Shown: positions 37,418 to 46,298 of the stretch, one piece after another
Layout of the letters: each line of letters opens with the position of its first letter
How positions within the stretch are numbered: the stretch's first letter is position 1
Assembly (NCBI RefSeq): GCF_000421705.1
Contig: NZ_ATXN01000002.1
Span: 1,302,001 to 1,366,000, forward strand
Reading direction: 5' to 3'
Length of the DNA: 64,000 nt
DNA from: Brevundimonas naejangsanensis DSM 23858
Lineage (GTDB): Bacteria; Pseudomonadota; Alphaproteobacteria; Caulobacterales; Caulobacteraceae
Made by a program: the position numbers and the translations under genes
The notes under the pieces: model-generated
Database searches by the model: none
What the model was told of the DNA's origin: nothing
The model's input: only the letters and a program-made list of their open reading frames with translations

Positions 37418-38524
37418 ATGGAAAACGCCCGCGACAGTCTGGATCAGGAGGCCTGCTATCGGGCGGTCCTGACGCGCGACCCGCGCTTCGACGGGCGCTT
37501 CTTCACCTGTGTGAAGTCCACCGGAATCTACTGCCGCCCAGTCTGCCCGGCGCGGACGCCCAAGCGCGAGAACATGCGCTTCGTCATCAGCGCGGCGGCG
37601 GCCGAGGAGGCGGGCTTTCGGGCCTGCCTGCGCTGTCGGCCGGAAACCGCGCCCGACATGGGGGCGTGGCGCGGCACCTCCAACACCGTCAGTCGGGCGC
37701 TGAACCTGATCGAGGCAGGGGCGCTCGATGAGGGCGACGTCGACGCCCTGGCCGCGCGGCTGGGGGTGGGCGAGCGGCACCTGCGTCGCCTGTTCCGCCA
37801 GCATCTGGGCGCCGCCCCGGTCAGCGTGGCCCAGACGCGCCGCGTCCTGCTGGCCAAGGCCCTGATCCACCAGACCGACCTGCCGATGGCCGAGGTGGCG
37901 ATGGCGTCCGGCTTCGGCAGCGTGCGGCGCTTCAATGAGACGTTTCAGGCCCTGTATGGACGACCGCCGTCAGCGCTGAGAGCGCGGGCTGAACGACCGT
38001 GGGATGGAGGCGTGCGGCTGAGCCTGCCCTATCGTCCGCCCTATGAGGTCGAGGCCATGTTGGCCGCACTGAAGGCGGACGGCGAGACGGTCGAGGACGG
38101 CGTCTGGCGCCGCGTCCTGACCCCGGCGACGGACGGGGCGACGGGCGAGGTTTCGGCCCGGTTCGAGGCGGGCGACCGGCTGGCGGTGACGGCGGCGCTG
38201 GACGATCTGAAGGTCTTGCCGGGGGTGCTGGCGCGGGTGCGGCGGCTGTTCGACCTGTCGGCGGACCCCGAGGCGATCCGGCGCGACCTGGCGGCTGACC
38301 CTGTGCTGGCGCCGCTGGTCGAGGCGCGGTCGGGCCTGCGCCTGCCGGGCGTCTGGAGCGATGAGGCGGCCGACATGGCCAGCGACCGGCTTGAGGACGA
38401 ACGGCTGGCGGGGCGGGCCGAGCGATGGCGGCCCTGGCGGGCCTATGGCGTGCTGCACCTGCGCGAGGCGGGGATCGACGGCATGACGATCATGGAGAAC
38501 GACGATGAAAAAGACGCAGCCTGA
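37418..38524 (+). CDS. Ada-type DNA-repair regulator with AlkA remnant (glycosylase core missing)
   Basis: 368 residues in three parts. An Ada N-terminal methyl-acceptor domain has Cys39, Cys43, Cys70 and Cys73 at exactly the spacing of E. coli Ada Cys38/42/69/72. An AraC-type helix-turn-helix follows (about 100-185). An AlkA-like N-terminal domain (195-312) runs up to GLRLPGVW, after which the protein jumps within about 20 residues to the AlkA C-terminal tail (AERWRPWRAYGVLHL, 334-348). Roughly 120-140 residues of the helix-hairpin-helix core and the catalytic Asp are absent, yet the frame is intact. It probably senses methylated DNA and activates ogt, whose start it overlaps by 20 bases. 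Confidence 0.85.
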   Translation: MENARDSLDQEACYRAVLTRDPRFDGRFFTCVKSTGIYCRPVCPARTPKRENMRFVISAAAAEEAGFRACLRCRPETAPDMGAWRGTSNTVSRALNLIEAGALDEGDVDALAARLGVGERHLRRLFRQHLGAAPVSVAQTRRVLLAKALIHQTDLPMAEVAMASGFGSVRRFNETFQALYGRPPSALRARAERPWDGGVRLSLPYRPPYEVEAMLAALKADGETVEDGVWRRVLTPATDGATGEVSARFEAGDRLAVTAALDDLKVLPGVLARVRRLFDLSADPEAIRRDLAADPVLAPLVEARSGLRLPGVWSDEAADMASDRLEDERLAGRAERWRPWRAYGVLHLREAGIDGMTIMENDDEKDAA

Positions 38525-39056
38525 AGCCTTCACCCTGGACCGCATCGCCACGCCGGTGGGCGAGGTGCTGCTGGTCACCGATGCGGACGGCGCCGTGCGC
38601 GCCTTCGACTTCACCGACTATGAGGCGCGGATGATGAAGCTGCTGGCCCGTCACTATGGCGAGGCGCGGCTGACGCCGGGGCGGGCGCCGGAGGCGGTGC
38701 GGAACGCCGTGGCCGCCTATTTCGACGGCGATCTGACGGCGCTGGATGGGCTTGAGGTGAAGACCGGCGGCACGGACTTCCAGCGCGCGGTCTGGGCGGC
38801 GCTTCGGACCATTCCGGCGGGACGGACCTGGAGCTACGGCCAGCTGGCCCAGGCCATCGGCAAGCCCGCCGCCGTGCGCGCCGTGGGCCTGGCCAACGGC
38901 GCCAATCCGATCGGCGTCATCGTGCCCTGCCACCGCGTCGTCGGGGCTGATGGAACCCTGACCGGCTATGCGGGCGGGCTGGAGCGCAAGCGCTGGCTGT
39001 TAGCGCACGAAGCGTCGCAGGAGGGAACAGGACAGGGGGCGTTTGCGCTGGACTGA
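38505..39056 (+). CDS. ogt: Methylated-DNA--protein-cysteine methyltransferase
   Basis: 183 residues. The active-site motif PCHRV (Cys142) and the preceding GLANGANPIGVIV are intact, with the HTH region RTIPAGRTWSYGQLAQAIGKPAAVRAV. It removes alkyl groups from O6-alkylguanine in one suicide transfer. GGAG stands 7 bases before the ATG at 38505, which lies inside the end of the Ada-like gene; the overlap and shared pathway make this an adaptive-response operon. The downstream host-attachment-family gene begins 40 bases later and may belong to the same transcript. Confidence 0.94.
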   Translation: MKKTQPEAFTLDRIATPVGEVLLVTDADGAVRAFDFTDYEARMMKLLARHYGEARLTPGRAPEAVRNAVAAYFDGDLTALDGLEVKTGGTDFQRAVWAALRTIPAGRTWSYGQLAQAIGKPAAVRAVGLANGANPIGVIVPCHRVVGADGTLTGYAGGLERKRWLLAHEASQEGTGQGAFALD

Positions 39057-39096
39057 CAGCGCCCTCCCTTTCGGCGCTCATTTCTGGAGTCTGATG

Positions 39097-39498
39097 ATGA
39101 ACCTGCCCAACGGGGCCCTGGTCGCCGTCGCCGACGGCGAGAAGCTGAGCCTGTTCCGCAACACCGGCCACAACCTCGACATCCAGCTCAAGCCGATGGC
39201 GACGCCCGAGATCCCCGAACGCCTGTCCGGCGCGCCGGGCCGCCGCTCCAGCGACGCCAACCCCGACAACGACACCCAGGCCGAGGACGGCTTCGCCATG
39301 GGCGTGGCCGAGGCGCTGAACCACATGGCCCTGACCAACAAGATCGAGGCCCTGGCCGTCGTCGCCGCGCCCAAGACCCTGGGCCAGTTGCGCAAGCATT
39401 GGCACAAGACGCTGGAAGGCCTGCTGGTCGGCGAAATTCCCAAGGCCCTGGCCGGCCGACCGGCCGAAGAGATCGCCGAGGCGATCAGCCGGGCGTAG
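39097..39498 (+). CDS. Host-attachment-family protein (baeRF-like)
   Basis: 133 residues from the ATG at 39097 (a second ATG at 39094); TGGAG lies 7 bases upstream. The sequence LPNGALVAVADGEKLSLFRNTG, then DAEDGFAMGVAEALNHMALTN-like segments (here QAEDGFAMGVAEALNHMAL) and LVVVAAP-like KIEALAVVAAPKTLGQLRKHW, is typical of the protein family named for host attachment in Agrobacterium and related to bacterial eRF1-like baeRF proteins. Molecular function is not established. The neighbour ilvA is convergent, four bases away. Confidence 0.82.
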   Translation: MNLPNGALVAVADGEKLSLFRNTGHNLDIQLKPMATPEIPERLSGAPGRRSSDANPDNDTQAEDGFAMGVAEALNHMALTNKIEALAVVAAPKTLGQLRKHWHKTLEGLLVGEIPKALAGRPAEEIAEAISRA

Positions 39499-39502
39499 CC
39501 GT

Positions 39503-41020
39503 TCAGGCCGCCCCGTCCAAGAACAGGCGGCAGGCCGGGTTGTCGGTCTCGTCGACGTAAGGATAGCCCAGTTCGTCCAGAGCGGCGCTCAAGGCCGCCG
39601 CCTGGTCTGGCGGGACGCTGACGCCCGCCAGCACCCTGCCCGCGTCGTCGCCGTGGTTGCGATAGTGGAACAGGGTCAGGGCCCAGGCGGGTTGAAGGCT
39701 GTTGAGGAAGCGCAGGAAGGCGCCCGGCCGCTCGGGGAATTCGAAGCGCAGCAGCCGCTCGTGCGGCAGGCCGATGGTGCGCCCGCCGACCATGTGGCGG
39801 ACGTGGAGCTTGGCGGTCTCGTTGTCGCTCATGTCAACGACGGAATAGCCGTCGGCGGTCAGGCGCCTGAGCAGGCTTTCGCGCTCGGCGGCGCCGTCGC
39901 GCAGGGCCACGCCGACGAAGATCTGGGCCGTGCCGTCGCCGGACCAGCGATAGTTGAATTCGGTGATCGAGCGGCCGTCGAGGCTCTGCAGGAAGCGGTG
40001 ATAATCCTCGCGCCGGTCGGGCATGGAGACGGCGAACAGGGCTTCGGCGCCCTCGCCGATCTCGGCCCGCTCGGCGACGTGGCGCAGGCGATCGAAGTTG
40101 ACGTTGGCGCCCGAGTTGATCGCCACCAGCGCCCCCGATCCGGGGTTGCGCGCGGCCCAGGCCTTCATCCCGGCCAGGGCGACGGCGCCTGACGGCTCGG
40201 CCACCGCGCGCACGTCGTCGAAGATGTCCTTCACGGCGGCGCAGACGGCGTCGGTGTCGACCAGCACGATCTCGTCCAGCAGATCGCGGCACAGGCGAAA
40301 GGTCTCGTCGCCCGCGCGGCGAACGGCCACCCCGTCGGCGAACAGGCCGACCTGATCCAGATCGACGACGCGCCCGGCCTCGATAGCGCTTTTCATCGTC
40401 GGGGCCTCGGCCGGTTCGACGCCGATGAGGCGCGTCTCGGGCCGCAGGAAGCGGACGATGGCCGCCACCCCCGCCGCCAGCCCCCCGCCGCCGATAGGGA
40501 TGAAAACGGCGTCGATCGGATCGGCGTGCTGGCGCAGGATCTCCAGCCCCACCGTCCCTTGCCCGGCGATGACGTCGGGGTCGTCGAAGGGGTGGACGAA
40601 GGTCGCGCCGGTTTCCTTTTCCAGCGCGCGGGCGTGGGCGTAGGCGTCGTCAAAGCTCTCGCCATGCAGCACGACCTGGCCGCCCAGCCCCCGAACCGCC
40701 GCCACCTTGATGCCGGGCGTGGTGGTCGGCATGACGATGGTCGCCGCCGCCCCGCGCTTCGCCGCCGCCAGCGCCACCCCCTGCGCGTGATTGCCCGCTG
40801 AGGCGCAGATGACGCCGCGCGCCAGCTCGGCCTGGCTCAGGGCCGCGATGCGGTTGTAGGCGCCGCGGATCTTGAACGAGAAGACCGGCTGCAGGTCCTC
40901 GCGCTTCAGCAGGGCGGGGCGCCCGATCCGCGCCGACAGCCGCTTCAGCGGATCGAGGGGGGTCTCCTCGGCCACGTCATAGACGCGGGCGGTCAGGATG
41001 CGGCGGACGGTGTCTTGCAC
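39503..41020 (-). CDS. ilvA: Threonine ammonia-lyase, biosynthetic
   Basis: IlvA deaminates threonine to 2-oxobutanoate, the first step to isoleucine, and is feedback-inhibited by isoleucine. The 505-residue length is that of the long biosynthetic type with two C-terminal ACT-like regulatory domains (near residues 330-420 and 425-500). The PLP lysine is Lys50 in FSFKIRGAYNR, and the phosphate-binding loop is SAGNHAQGVA, with IPIGGGGLAAGV in the middle. The start is GTG at 41020; no better ATG is present upstream. A 99-base gap separates it from the acetyltransferase gene upstream. Confidence 0.95.
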   Translation of the reverse strand: MQDTVRRILTARVYDVAEETPLDPLKRLSARIGRPALLKREDLQPVFSFKIRGAYNRIAALSQAELARGVICASAGNHAQGVALAAAKRGAAATIVMPTTTPGIKVAAVRGLGGQVVLHGESFDDAYAHARALEKETGATFVHPFDDPDVIAGQGTVGLEILRQHADPIDAVFIPIGGGGLAAGVAAIVRFLRPETRLIGVEPAEAPTMKSAIEAGRVVDLDQVGLFADGVAVRRAGDETFRLCRDLLDEIVLVDTDAVCAAVKDIFDDVRAVAEPSGAVALAGMKAWAARNPGSGALVAINSGANVNFDRLRHVAERAEIGEGAEALFAVSMPDRREDYHRFLQSLDGRSITEFNYRWSGDGTAQIFVGVALRDGAAERESLLRRLTADGYSVVDMSDNETAKLHVRHMVGGRTIGLPHERLLRFEFPERPGAFLRFLNSLQPAWALTLFHYRNHGDDAGRVLAGVSVPPDQAAALSAALDELGYPYVDETDNPACRLFLDGAA

Positions 41021-41119
41021 GATGATCTCGGTCAGGCGTCAGAAAAAGAAACGAAGCGTGTGCCCGTCTAGGCCAGACCGAACCTTATGAGAACGAAAAT
41101 TGCGCCCTTCCCTGCTGAT

Positions 41120-41647
41120 CTAAAGCGTCTTCTCCAGAACCACGAAGGCCAGGTCGCGCGTGCGGGGCAGGCCGAAGCGGGGGTCGTCCATCGGGAAGGG
41201 GCGGGTCTCGCCGGTCAGGCGATAACCGCGCCGTTCGTACCAGGCGATCAGCTCGGCGCGCTGGCGGATGACGGTCATCTCCATGCGCGTGGCGGCGAAG
41301 CGGGCGGCGGCCTCGGCTTCGGCGGCCTCGATCAGCAAGCGGCCCAGACCGCCCGCCTGACGCGCCGGATCGACGGTCAGCAGGCCCAGATAGGCCAGAC
41401 CCCGCCCCTGATCCGCGACCTGAACGCAGCCGATCAGGGCGCCGTCGACCTCGGCCAGCAGGATGATCCGCGAGGCGTCGGCGAGGATGTCGCGCAGCTC
41501 CGCCTCGTCGGTGCGCTGGCCCTCCAGCAGGTCGGCCTCGTGGGTCCAGCCGGCCCGGGCAGCGTCGCCGCGATAGGCGCTTTCGATCAGGGCGCGCAGC
41601 GCCGGAACGTCGTCCGGCGCCGCAGGTCGAAAGACCGGGCCGTTCAA
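41120..41647 (-). CDS. GNAT-family N-acetyltransferase, coupled to an S46 peptidase
   Basis: 175 residues with the GNAT core: YLGLLTVDPARQAGGLGRLLIEAAEAEA (acetyl-CoA loop QAGGLGR) and AWYERRGYRLTGETRPFP. The acceptor cannot be predicted. Its start is a TTG that overlaps the stop codon of the S46 peptidase gene (TTGA at 41644-41647), so its synthesis is likely coupled to the peptidase. An aminopeptidase-linked amino-acid or peptide acetylation is conceivable but unsupported. Confidence 0.82.
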   Translation of the reverse strand: MNGPVFRPAAPDDVPALRALIESAYRGDAARAGWTHEADLLEGQRTDEAELRDILADASRIILLAEVDGALIGCVQVADQGRGLAYLGLLTVDPARQAGGLGRLLIEAAEAEAAARFAATRMEMTVIRQRAELIAWYERRGYRLTGETRPFPMDDPRFGLPRTRDLAFVVLEKTL

Positions 41648-43761
41648 CGGCGCGCCCGGCGCGAGGCGGCCTTGGGCGCATCCGCGCCCAGTTCGGCGAT
41701 CAGGTGATCCATGCCGTAGACGTCGCGCAGGGCCGTGGTCACGGCCTGGGTGGTGACGATCACGCTGCGGTTGACGTTGCGGTCATAGCCATAGGCGTTG
41801 CGCTGGGTCAGGACGGTGGAGTCGAAGTTGGCCCCGATGATCTCGCCCTTGGCGTTGACGGCGGGGGAGCCCGACGAGCCGCCGATGGTGTCGGACGAGA
41901 CCGCCATGTTCATCACCGCGTTCGGGTCGATGCGGTCCTTGGCGGCCAGCAGCTTGGGCGCGACGTTGAACGGCTCGGCGCCGGTCGCCCGGTCCCACAG
42001 GCCAGCGAAGGTGGTGAAGGCGGGGATGCGCTGACCCGGCACGTCCGTGCCTTCGACCCGGCCGTAGGTCAGGCGCAGGGTGCCGGTGGCGTCCGGATAG
42101 ACGGCGTCGCCGAAGACGGCGAAGCGGGCGGCGGACAGCTGTTCCGAGGCGCGGTCGGTCGGCGCCTTGACCGTATTGTCCCACTGGCTGCGCACGGCGC
42201 GGGCGTCGGCGTCGATGGCCAGGACGTACTGGATCAGCGGATCGGTCGAGGCCTGAACGGCGGGCAGGCCGCCTTCCCACAGGGCGCGGCGCACGGCCGG
42301 ATCGGCCAGTTTAGTGCCTTCGACCAGACGGGCGGACAGGCCCTCGGGGCTCTCCTTGCCCAGCAGGGTGCGGACGTAGGGGCTATCGACGGTCAGCCAT
42401 TCGCGCGTCTTGGACAGCCACCATTCCAGACGGATCTGCTCCAGCTCGGGATAGGTCGGGCGCGCGGCGAAGAGGCTGGACTGCACGCCCGGCAGGCGGC
42501 TGTCGGCGAACTCGGGCAGGCGCTGATCCGACGGCTTGGCGCGCTCCTGCGCCCCGCGCACGATGGCCCGCGCCCAGCTGAACAGGGGCGAGCCGCCCGC
42601 GACCGAGGTGGTGCCCATGCCGGTGCCGCCTTCCAGCAGGGCCATCGGGGCGTAGAGCTCGCGCGCGATCGGCTGGATCTGCGCCAAAACGGCCCAGGGA
42701 TCGCCGACCTCGGCCGACAGGGCCTCGTTCTCGGCCACGCCGCGACGGAAAACGGTTTCCTGACCGGCCAGTTGATCCATGAAGGCCGGGTCGATCAGGG
42801 CGGCCATCCGGCCGCGCCCGCGCTTATAGGTGTTCTCGACGCCCGACAGCGGATCCATGGCGATGAAGGCCTGATCCTCGCCCTCTTCCGAATAGCGGAT
42901 CAGACGCCCGCGCAGCTCCGACGCGATCAGCTGATCCAGCGGCAGGACCACGTCGCGGATGGTCATCAGCTGGGCCTGCGTCAGCAGACGCTGGGTCGAG
43001 CCGGGGTTGCCGGTGACGAAGACGGGCTCGCCCTCGGTCGGCTTGTTCGGGTTCCAGGTGAAGTGGGTCGGGGTCGCGGCGGGCTTGCCGTCCTCATACA
43101 GGCGGATGAAGGCGGCATCGATGGCGAAGCGCGGGAAGGAGAAGTTGTCCAGATCGCCGCCGAAGGTCGCGGCGCGGTCTTCCGGCGCCCAGGCCAGACG
43201 CACGTCGGAGTATTTGCGGAACTTGTAGAGTTTGAACTGGCCGCCGCGATACAGGCTGACCACCTGACAGCGGATCTTGGCGTCGTCGCCGCAGGCTTCG
43301 GTTTCGATGCGGCCGGCCTCGGCCTCGCGCGCCTGGGTGTAGGCCTGACCGTCCAGACCGGCGCCCGCCTTCTGGACCCGCTGGGTGACGTCGGTGATGT
43401 CGGTCAGGATTTCCGCCGAGGCGCCGGGGCATTGCAGCTCTTCCTCGCGGCTCTTGGGGGTGAAGCCGGTCTCATTATACTGAAGCTGGGGCGTCGACAG
43501 GTTGGCGACGCAGGACGAGACGCAGTGGTTGTTGGTCATCACCAGCCCCTCGGCCGAGATGACCCCCGCCGAACAGCCGCCGAACTTCACCGACGACAGG
43601 CGCACGCGGTCCAGCCAGGCCTGATCGATGTTCGTGCCCAGCGTCTGGTTGGCGCGGGCGATGGGGAAGTTGTCATAGGTCCACATGCCCTCCTCGGCCT
43701 TGGCGGAAGAGGCGGCGGCGAAGGCCAGGACGGCGGCCGAGGCGAACAGCATGTGACGCAT
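41644..43761 (-). CDS. S46-family dipeptidyl-peptidase (paralogue A)
   Basis: 705 residues with a signal peptide (cleavage after SSAKA). S46 enzymes are secreted or periplasmic serine peptidases releasing dipeptides from N-termini. His79 in MTNNHCV is the triad His, and Ser630 in GGSSGSPA the nucleophile. The residue 18 positions after the Ser, which sets P1 preference in DPP7 (Gly, hydrophobic P1) and DPP11 (Arg, acidic P1), is Ser648 here, matching neither. The Asn before Ser630 is also replaced by Ser. Tandem to paralogue B on the same strand, 260 bases apart. Confidence 0.9.
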   Translation of the reverse strand: MRHMLFASAAVLAFAAASSAKAEEGMWTYDNFPIARANQTLGTNIDQAWLDRVRLSSVKFGGCSAGVISAEGLVMTNNHCVSSCVANLSTPQLQYNETGFTPKSREEELQCPGASAEILTDITDVTQRVQKAGAGLDGQAYTQAREAEAGRIETEACGDDAKIRCQVVSLYRGGQFKLYKFRKYSDVRLAWAPEDRAATFGGDLDNFSFPRFAIDAAFIRLYEDGKPAATPTHFTWNPNKPTEGEPVFVTGNPGSTQRLLTQAQLMTIRDVVLPLDQLIASELRGRLIRYSEEGEDQAFIAMDPLSGVENTYKRGRGRMAALIDPAFMDQLAGQETVFRRGVAENEALSAEVGDPWAVLAQIQPIARELYAPMALLEGGTGMGTTSVAGGSPLFSWARAIVRGAQERAKPSDQRLPEFADSRLPGVQSSLFAARPTYPELEQIRLEWWLSKTREWLTVDSPYVRTLLGKESPEGLSARLVEGTKLADPAVRRALWEGGLPAVQASTDPLIQYVLAIDADARAVRSQWDNTVKAPTDRASEQLSAARFAVFGDAVYPDATGTLRLTYGRVEGTDVPGQRIPAFTTFAGLWDRATGAEPFNVAPKLLAAKDRIDPNAVMNMAVSSDTIGGSSGSPAVNAKGEIIGANFDSTVLTQRNAYGYDRNVNRSVIVTTQAVTTALRDVYGMDHLIAELGADAPKAASRRARR

Positions 43762-43880
43762 GAGAAGCTCCTGATTCAGACTCCGGCGAGGAAAAAACAG
43801 AGTCTAATTCGTCTGAATAGTCTGAAATCGGCAGGAAGAAAGCTAGCAGGCCGATGCGTCAGACGGGGGCGTAACCTTTC

Positions 43881-44010
43881 CTCCCTATCGCATGGCGATG
43901 GGGAGGTGGATCGGCGGCGAAGCCGACGAGACGGAGGGGCTGCTTGGTTCTGCTGTCGCAGGCCCCTCCACCACTTCGTGGTCCCCCTCCCCACGATGTG
44001 GGGAGAAGAA
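43881..44010. repeat. Intergenic hairpin-rich repeat element, full length
   Basis: About 130 bases between the S46 genes with two divergent arms in inverted order. The left arm has an 11-bp stem (43881-43905, loop ATG) and a TCGGC/GCCGA hairpin. The right arm (43963-44010) has a CCAC/GTGG hairpin and an 8-bp stem CTCCCCAC/GTGGGGAG. Both arms carry GGAGGGGC-type ends facing each other near 43932-43969. The right arm recurs inverted at 60031-60078. It looks like a mobile or amplified non-coding repeat. Confidence 0.75.
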
Positions 44011-44021
44011 AGTCGCCTTAT

Positions 44022-46115
44022 TTAGCGACGCACGCCCAGTTCGCGCAGCAGGCGCGGCTGGTTGTAGACGTTGCGCAGGGCCTCGGTGACGGCGGCGGTC
44101 GAGACCGACACCGTGCGGTTCAGTTCGCCGTCATAGCCGAACGAGCCGCCCAGCGAGTGGATGTTGCCGTCGAAGGCGGCGCCGATCACTTCGCCCTTGG
44201 CGTTGATCACCGGCGAGCCGGAGTTGCCGCCGATGATGTCGTTGGTCGAGACGAAGTCGTAGACGACATCCTTGTTGATCCGGTCCTTGGCCGCCAGGAA
44301 GCGCTCGGAGGCGTTGAACGGCTCGGCGCCGGTGGCGCGCTCGTACAGGCCGCCCATGTAGGTGAAGGACGGCACGGTGACGCCGCGATAGGTCCAGCCC
44401 TTCACCTGGCCGTAGGACAGGCGCAAGGAGAAGGTGGCGTCCGGGTACAGGTTGTCGCCATAGACGGCGAAGCGGGCCTGCGCGACCTTTTCGGCGGCGC
44501 GGGCGGTCGGAGCGTTGACGCCGGCGTCCCATTGGGTGCGGACGGCCTGGGCGGCGTCGTCATTGGCCAGGACGAAGGCGATCATCGGGTCGCCCGAGGC
44601 GGCCAGCTGCTCCGGCGTCATGGCCAGGGCCTGCGCGCGGAAGGCCGGGTCGATCAGGCGGCTCTGCACCAGGCGCGCGGCGATGGTTTCGGGGCTTTCA
44701 GCGCCCAGCATGGCCTTCACATCGGCGCTGTCGACCGTCAGATATTCGCGGGTCTTCAGCATCCAGTGCGACAGCTGGATCTCCTCGACGCCGACCGGGA
44801 TCGGGGCGTCCGAGGCCAGGCGGCGGCCCAGGGCGGCGATGTCGCTGTCGGCGTAGCCGGCGCGGCGCTCGGCGGCGAGCTTGGCGCGCTCCTTCGACGC
44901 GCGGACGATGGCGCGGGCGTAGGAATACAGGGTCGAGCCGCCGCCGGCGTTCGCCTCAAGCTGGCGATAGGGCAGATAGAGGTCGCGGGCGGTCGCCTGC
45001 ACCTTCTCCAGATCGGCCCAGGGGTCGCCGATGCGCTCGGCCACGGCCGGGTCGGCGGCGACGCGCTGGCGCAGCTCGGCCTCTTCCTGGCGCTTCTTGG
45101 CCATGAAGGCGGGGTCCGTCAGGGCGCCCTGCTGGCCGTAGTAGACCTTGAAGCTGTTCTCCAGACCGAAGATGGGGTCCAGAGCGACGCGCTTTTCTTC
45201 CTCGCCCAGGGTCGAATATTCGACCAGACGGCCGCGCAGTTCGGCGCTCTGGATCAGGGTGATGGGGATCTGCTGGTCGCGCAGGCGCTCCAGCTGGCTC
45301 ATGGTCAGCAGGCGCGAGGTCGAGCCGGGGTTGCCGGCCACGAAGGTGGGCTCGCCGTCGGTCGGAGCGTTGGGGTTCCACTTCAGGTGGTTGGGCGAGG
45401 CGACCGGCTTGCCGTCCTCATAGGCGCGCAGGAAGGCCGCATCGAGGGCGTAGCGCGGGAAGTTGAAGTTGTCCGGGTCGCCGCCGAAGAAGGCCGCCTG
45501 GAACTCCGGCGCGAAGGCCAGACGCACGTCCTCATACTTGCGGAACTTGTACAGGGCGTATTTGCCGCCGCGATAGAAGCTGATGACCTGACACGTCAGC
45601 TTGCGGTCGTCGCCGCAGGCCTCCTTCTGGATCGCGTCGATCTCCGCCGAGCGGGCGGCGACGAAGGCCGCGCCTTCCAGACCCGAACCAGCGCCCAGCA
45701 CGCGATCGGTGACGTCGGTGATGTCGGTCAGGACCTCGGCCGTCTGGCCGGGGCAGGTCTTCTCTTCCTCGCGCGTGGCGGGCATCCAGCCGTTCTTGAC
45801 GTAGTCGTTCTGGGCCGTCGACAGGTCCTGGACGCACGAGATGACGCAGTGGTGGTTGGTCAGGATCAGGCCTTCACCCGACACGAACGAGGCCGAGCAG
45901 CCCTGCAGGCGCACGGCGGCGTTGCGGACGCGGTCCAGCCAGGCCTGGTCGATGCGCGTGCCGTACTTCTCATTGACCGTCTGGATCGGGAAGCTGTCGA
46001 AGGTCCACATCCCCTCGTCGGCGCGCGCGGCCGAAGCGGGGGCGTTGACCACCACGGCGGCCATGCCGAGGGCGGCCAGCGAGGCGGTGAAGGAAAGGGT
46101 GCGGCGAAGCGACAT
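44022..46115 (-). CDS. S46-family dipeptidyl-peptidase (paralogue B, DPP7-like)
   Basis: 697 residues from the ATG at 46115 (GGAG 6 bases upstream), with a long signal peptide (cleavage near APASAARA). Triad residues His89 (LTNHHCV) and Ser632 (GGNSGSPV) are visible. Gly650, 18 residues after the Ser, is the DPP7-type residue, suggesting preference for hydrophobic P1 side chains. Paralogue A differs at this site. The two probably provide complementary dipeptide release from extracellular or periplasmic peptides. Confidence 0.92.
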   Translation of the reverse strand: MSLRRTLSFTASLAALGMAAVVVNAPASAARADEGMWTFDSFPIQTVNEKYGTRIDQAWLDRVRNAAVRLQGCSASFVSGEGLILTNHHCVISCVQDLSTAQNDYVKNGWMPATREEEKTCPGQTAEVLTDITDVTDRVLGAGSGLEGAAFVAARSAEIDAIQKEACGDDRKLTCQVISFYRGGKYALYKFRKYEDVRLAFAPEFQAAFFGGDPDNFNFPRYALDAAFLRAYEDGKPVASPNHLKWNPNAPTDGEPTFVAGNPGSTSRLLTMSQLERLRDQQIPITLIQSAELRGRLVEYSTLGEEEKRVALDPIFGLENSFKVYYGQQGALTDPAFMAKKRQEEAELRQRVAADPAVAERIGDPWADLEKVQATARDLYLPYRQLEANAGGGSTLYSYARAIVRASKERAKLAAERRAGYADSDIAALGRRLASDAPIPVGVEEIQLSHWMLKTREYLTVDSADVKAMLGAESPETIAARLVQSRLIDPAFRAQALAMTPEQLAASGDPMIAFVLANDDAAQAVRTQWDAGVNAPTARAAEKVAQARFAVYGDNLYPDATFSLRLSYGQVKGWTYRGVTVPSFTYMGGLYERATGAEPFNASERFLAAKDRINKDVVYDFVSTNDIIGGNSGSPVINAKGEVIGAAFDGNIHSLGGSFGYDGELNRTVSVSTAAVTEALRNVYNQPRLLRELGVRR

Positions 46116-46298
46116 GGGCGTCTCCGTGAGGCGGGACACCACGCCCACGCCTTGCTGTCCGCCGTCACTAGACCCGCAAGGGCCGCGCCCTCAAGCCCCG
46201 TAACAAATCCGGCGCAGCCAGCCTTACCCCGATTTAACTTGGCCCAGCGCCCGCAGGCGGTCAGATAACAGCGCAAGTCAGGGGAATGAATACGCGTC

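Noticed and set aside
41704..46268. Two open frames of over 770 codons antisense to the S46 peptidases
   Set aside because: They mirror real genes, start or end at random points relative to any ribosome-binding site, and have no recognisable motifs.
46115..46298. Promoter elements in the gap between S46 paralogue B and the exporter operon
   Set aside because: The gap surely holds divergent promoters, but no -35/-10 pair or operator stands out enough to report.
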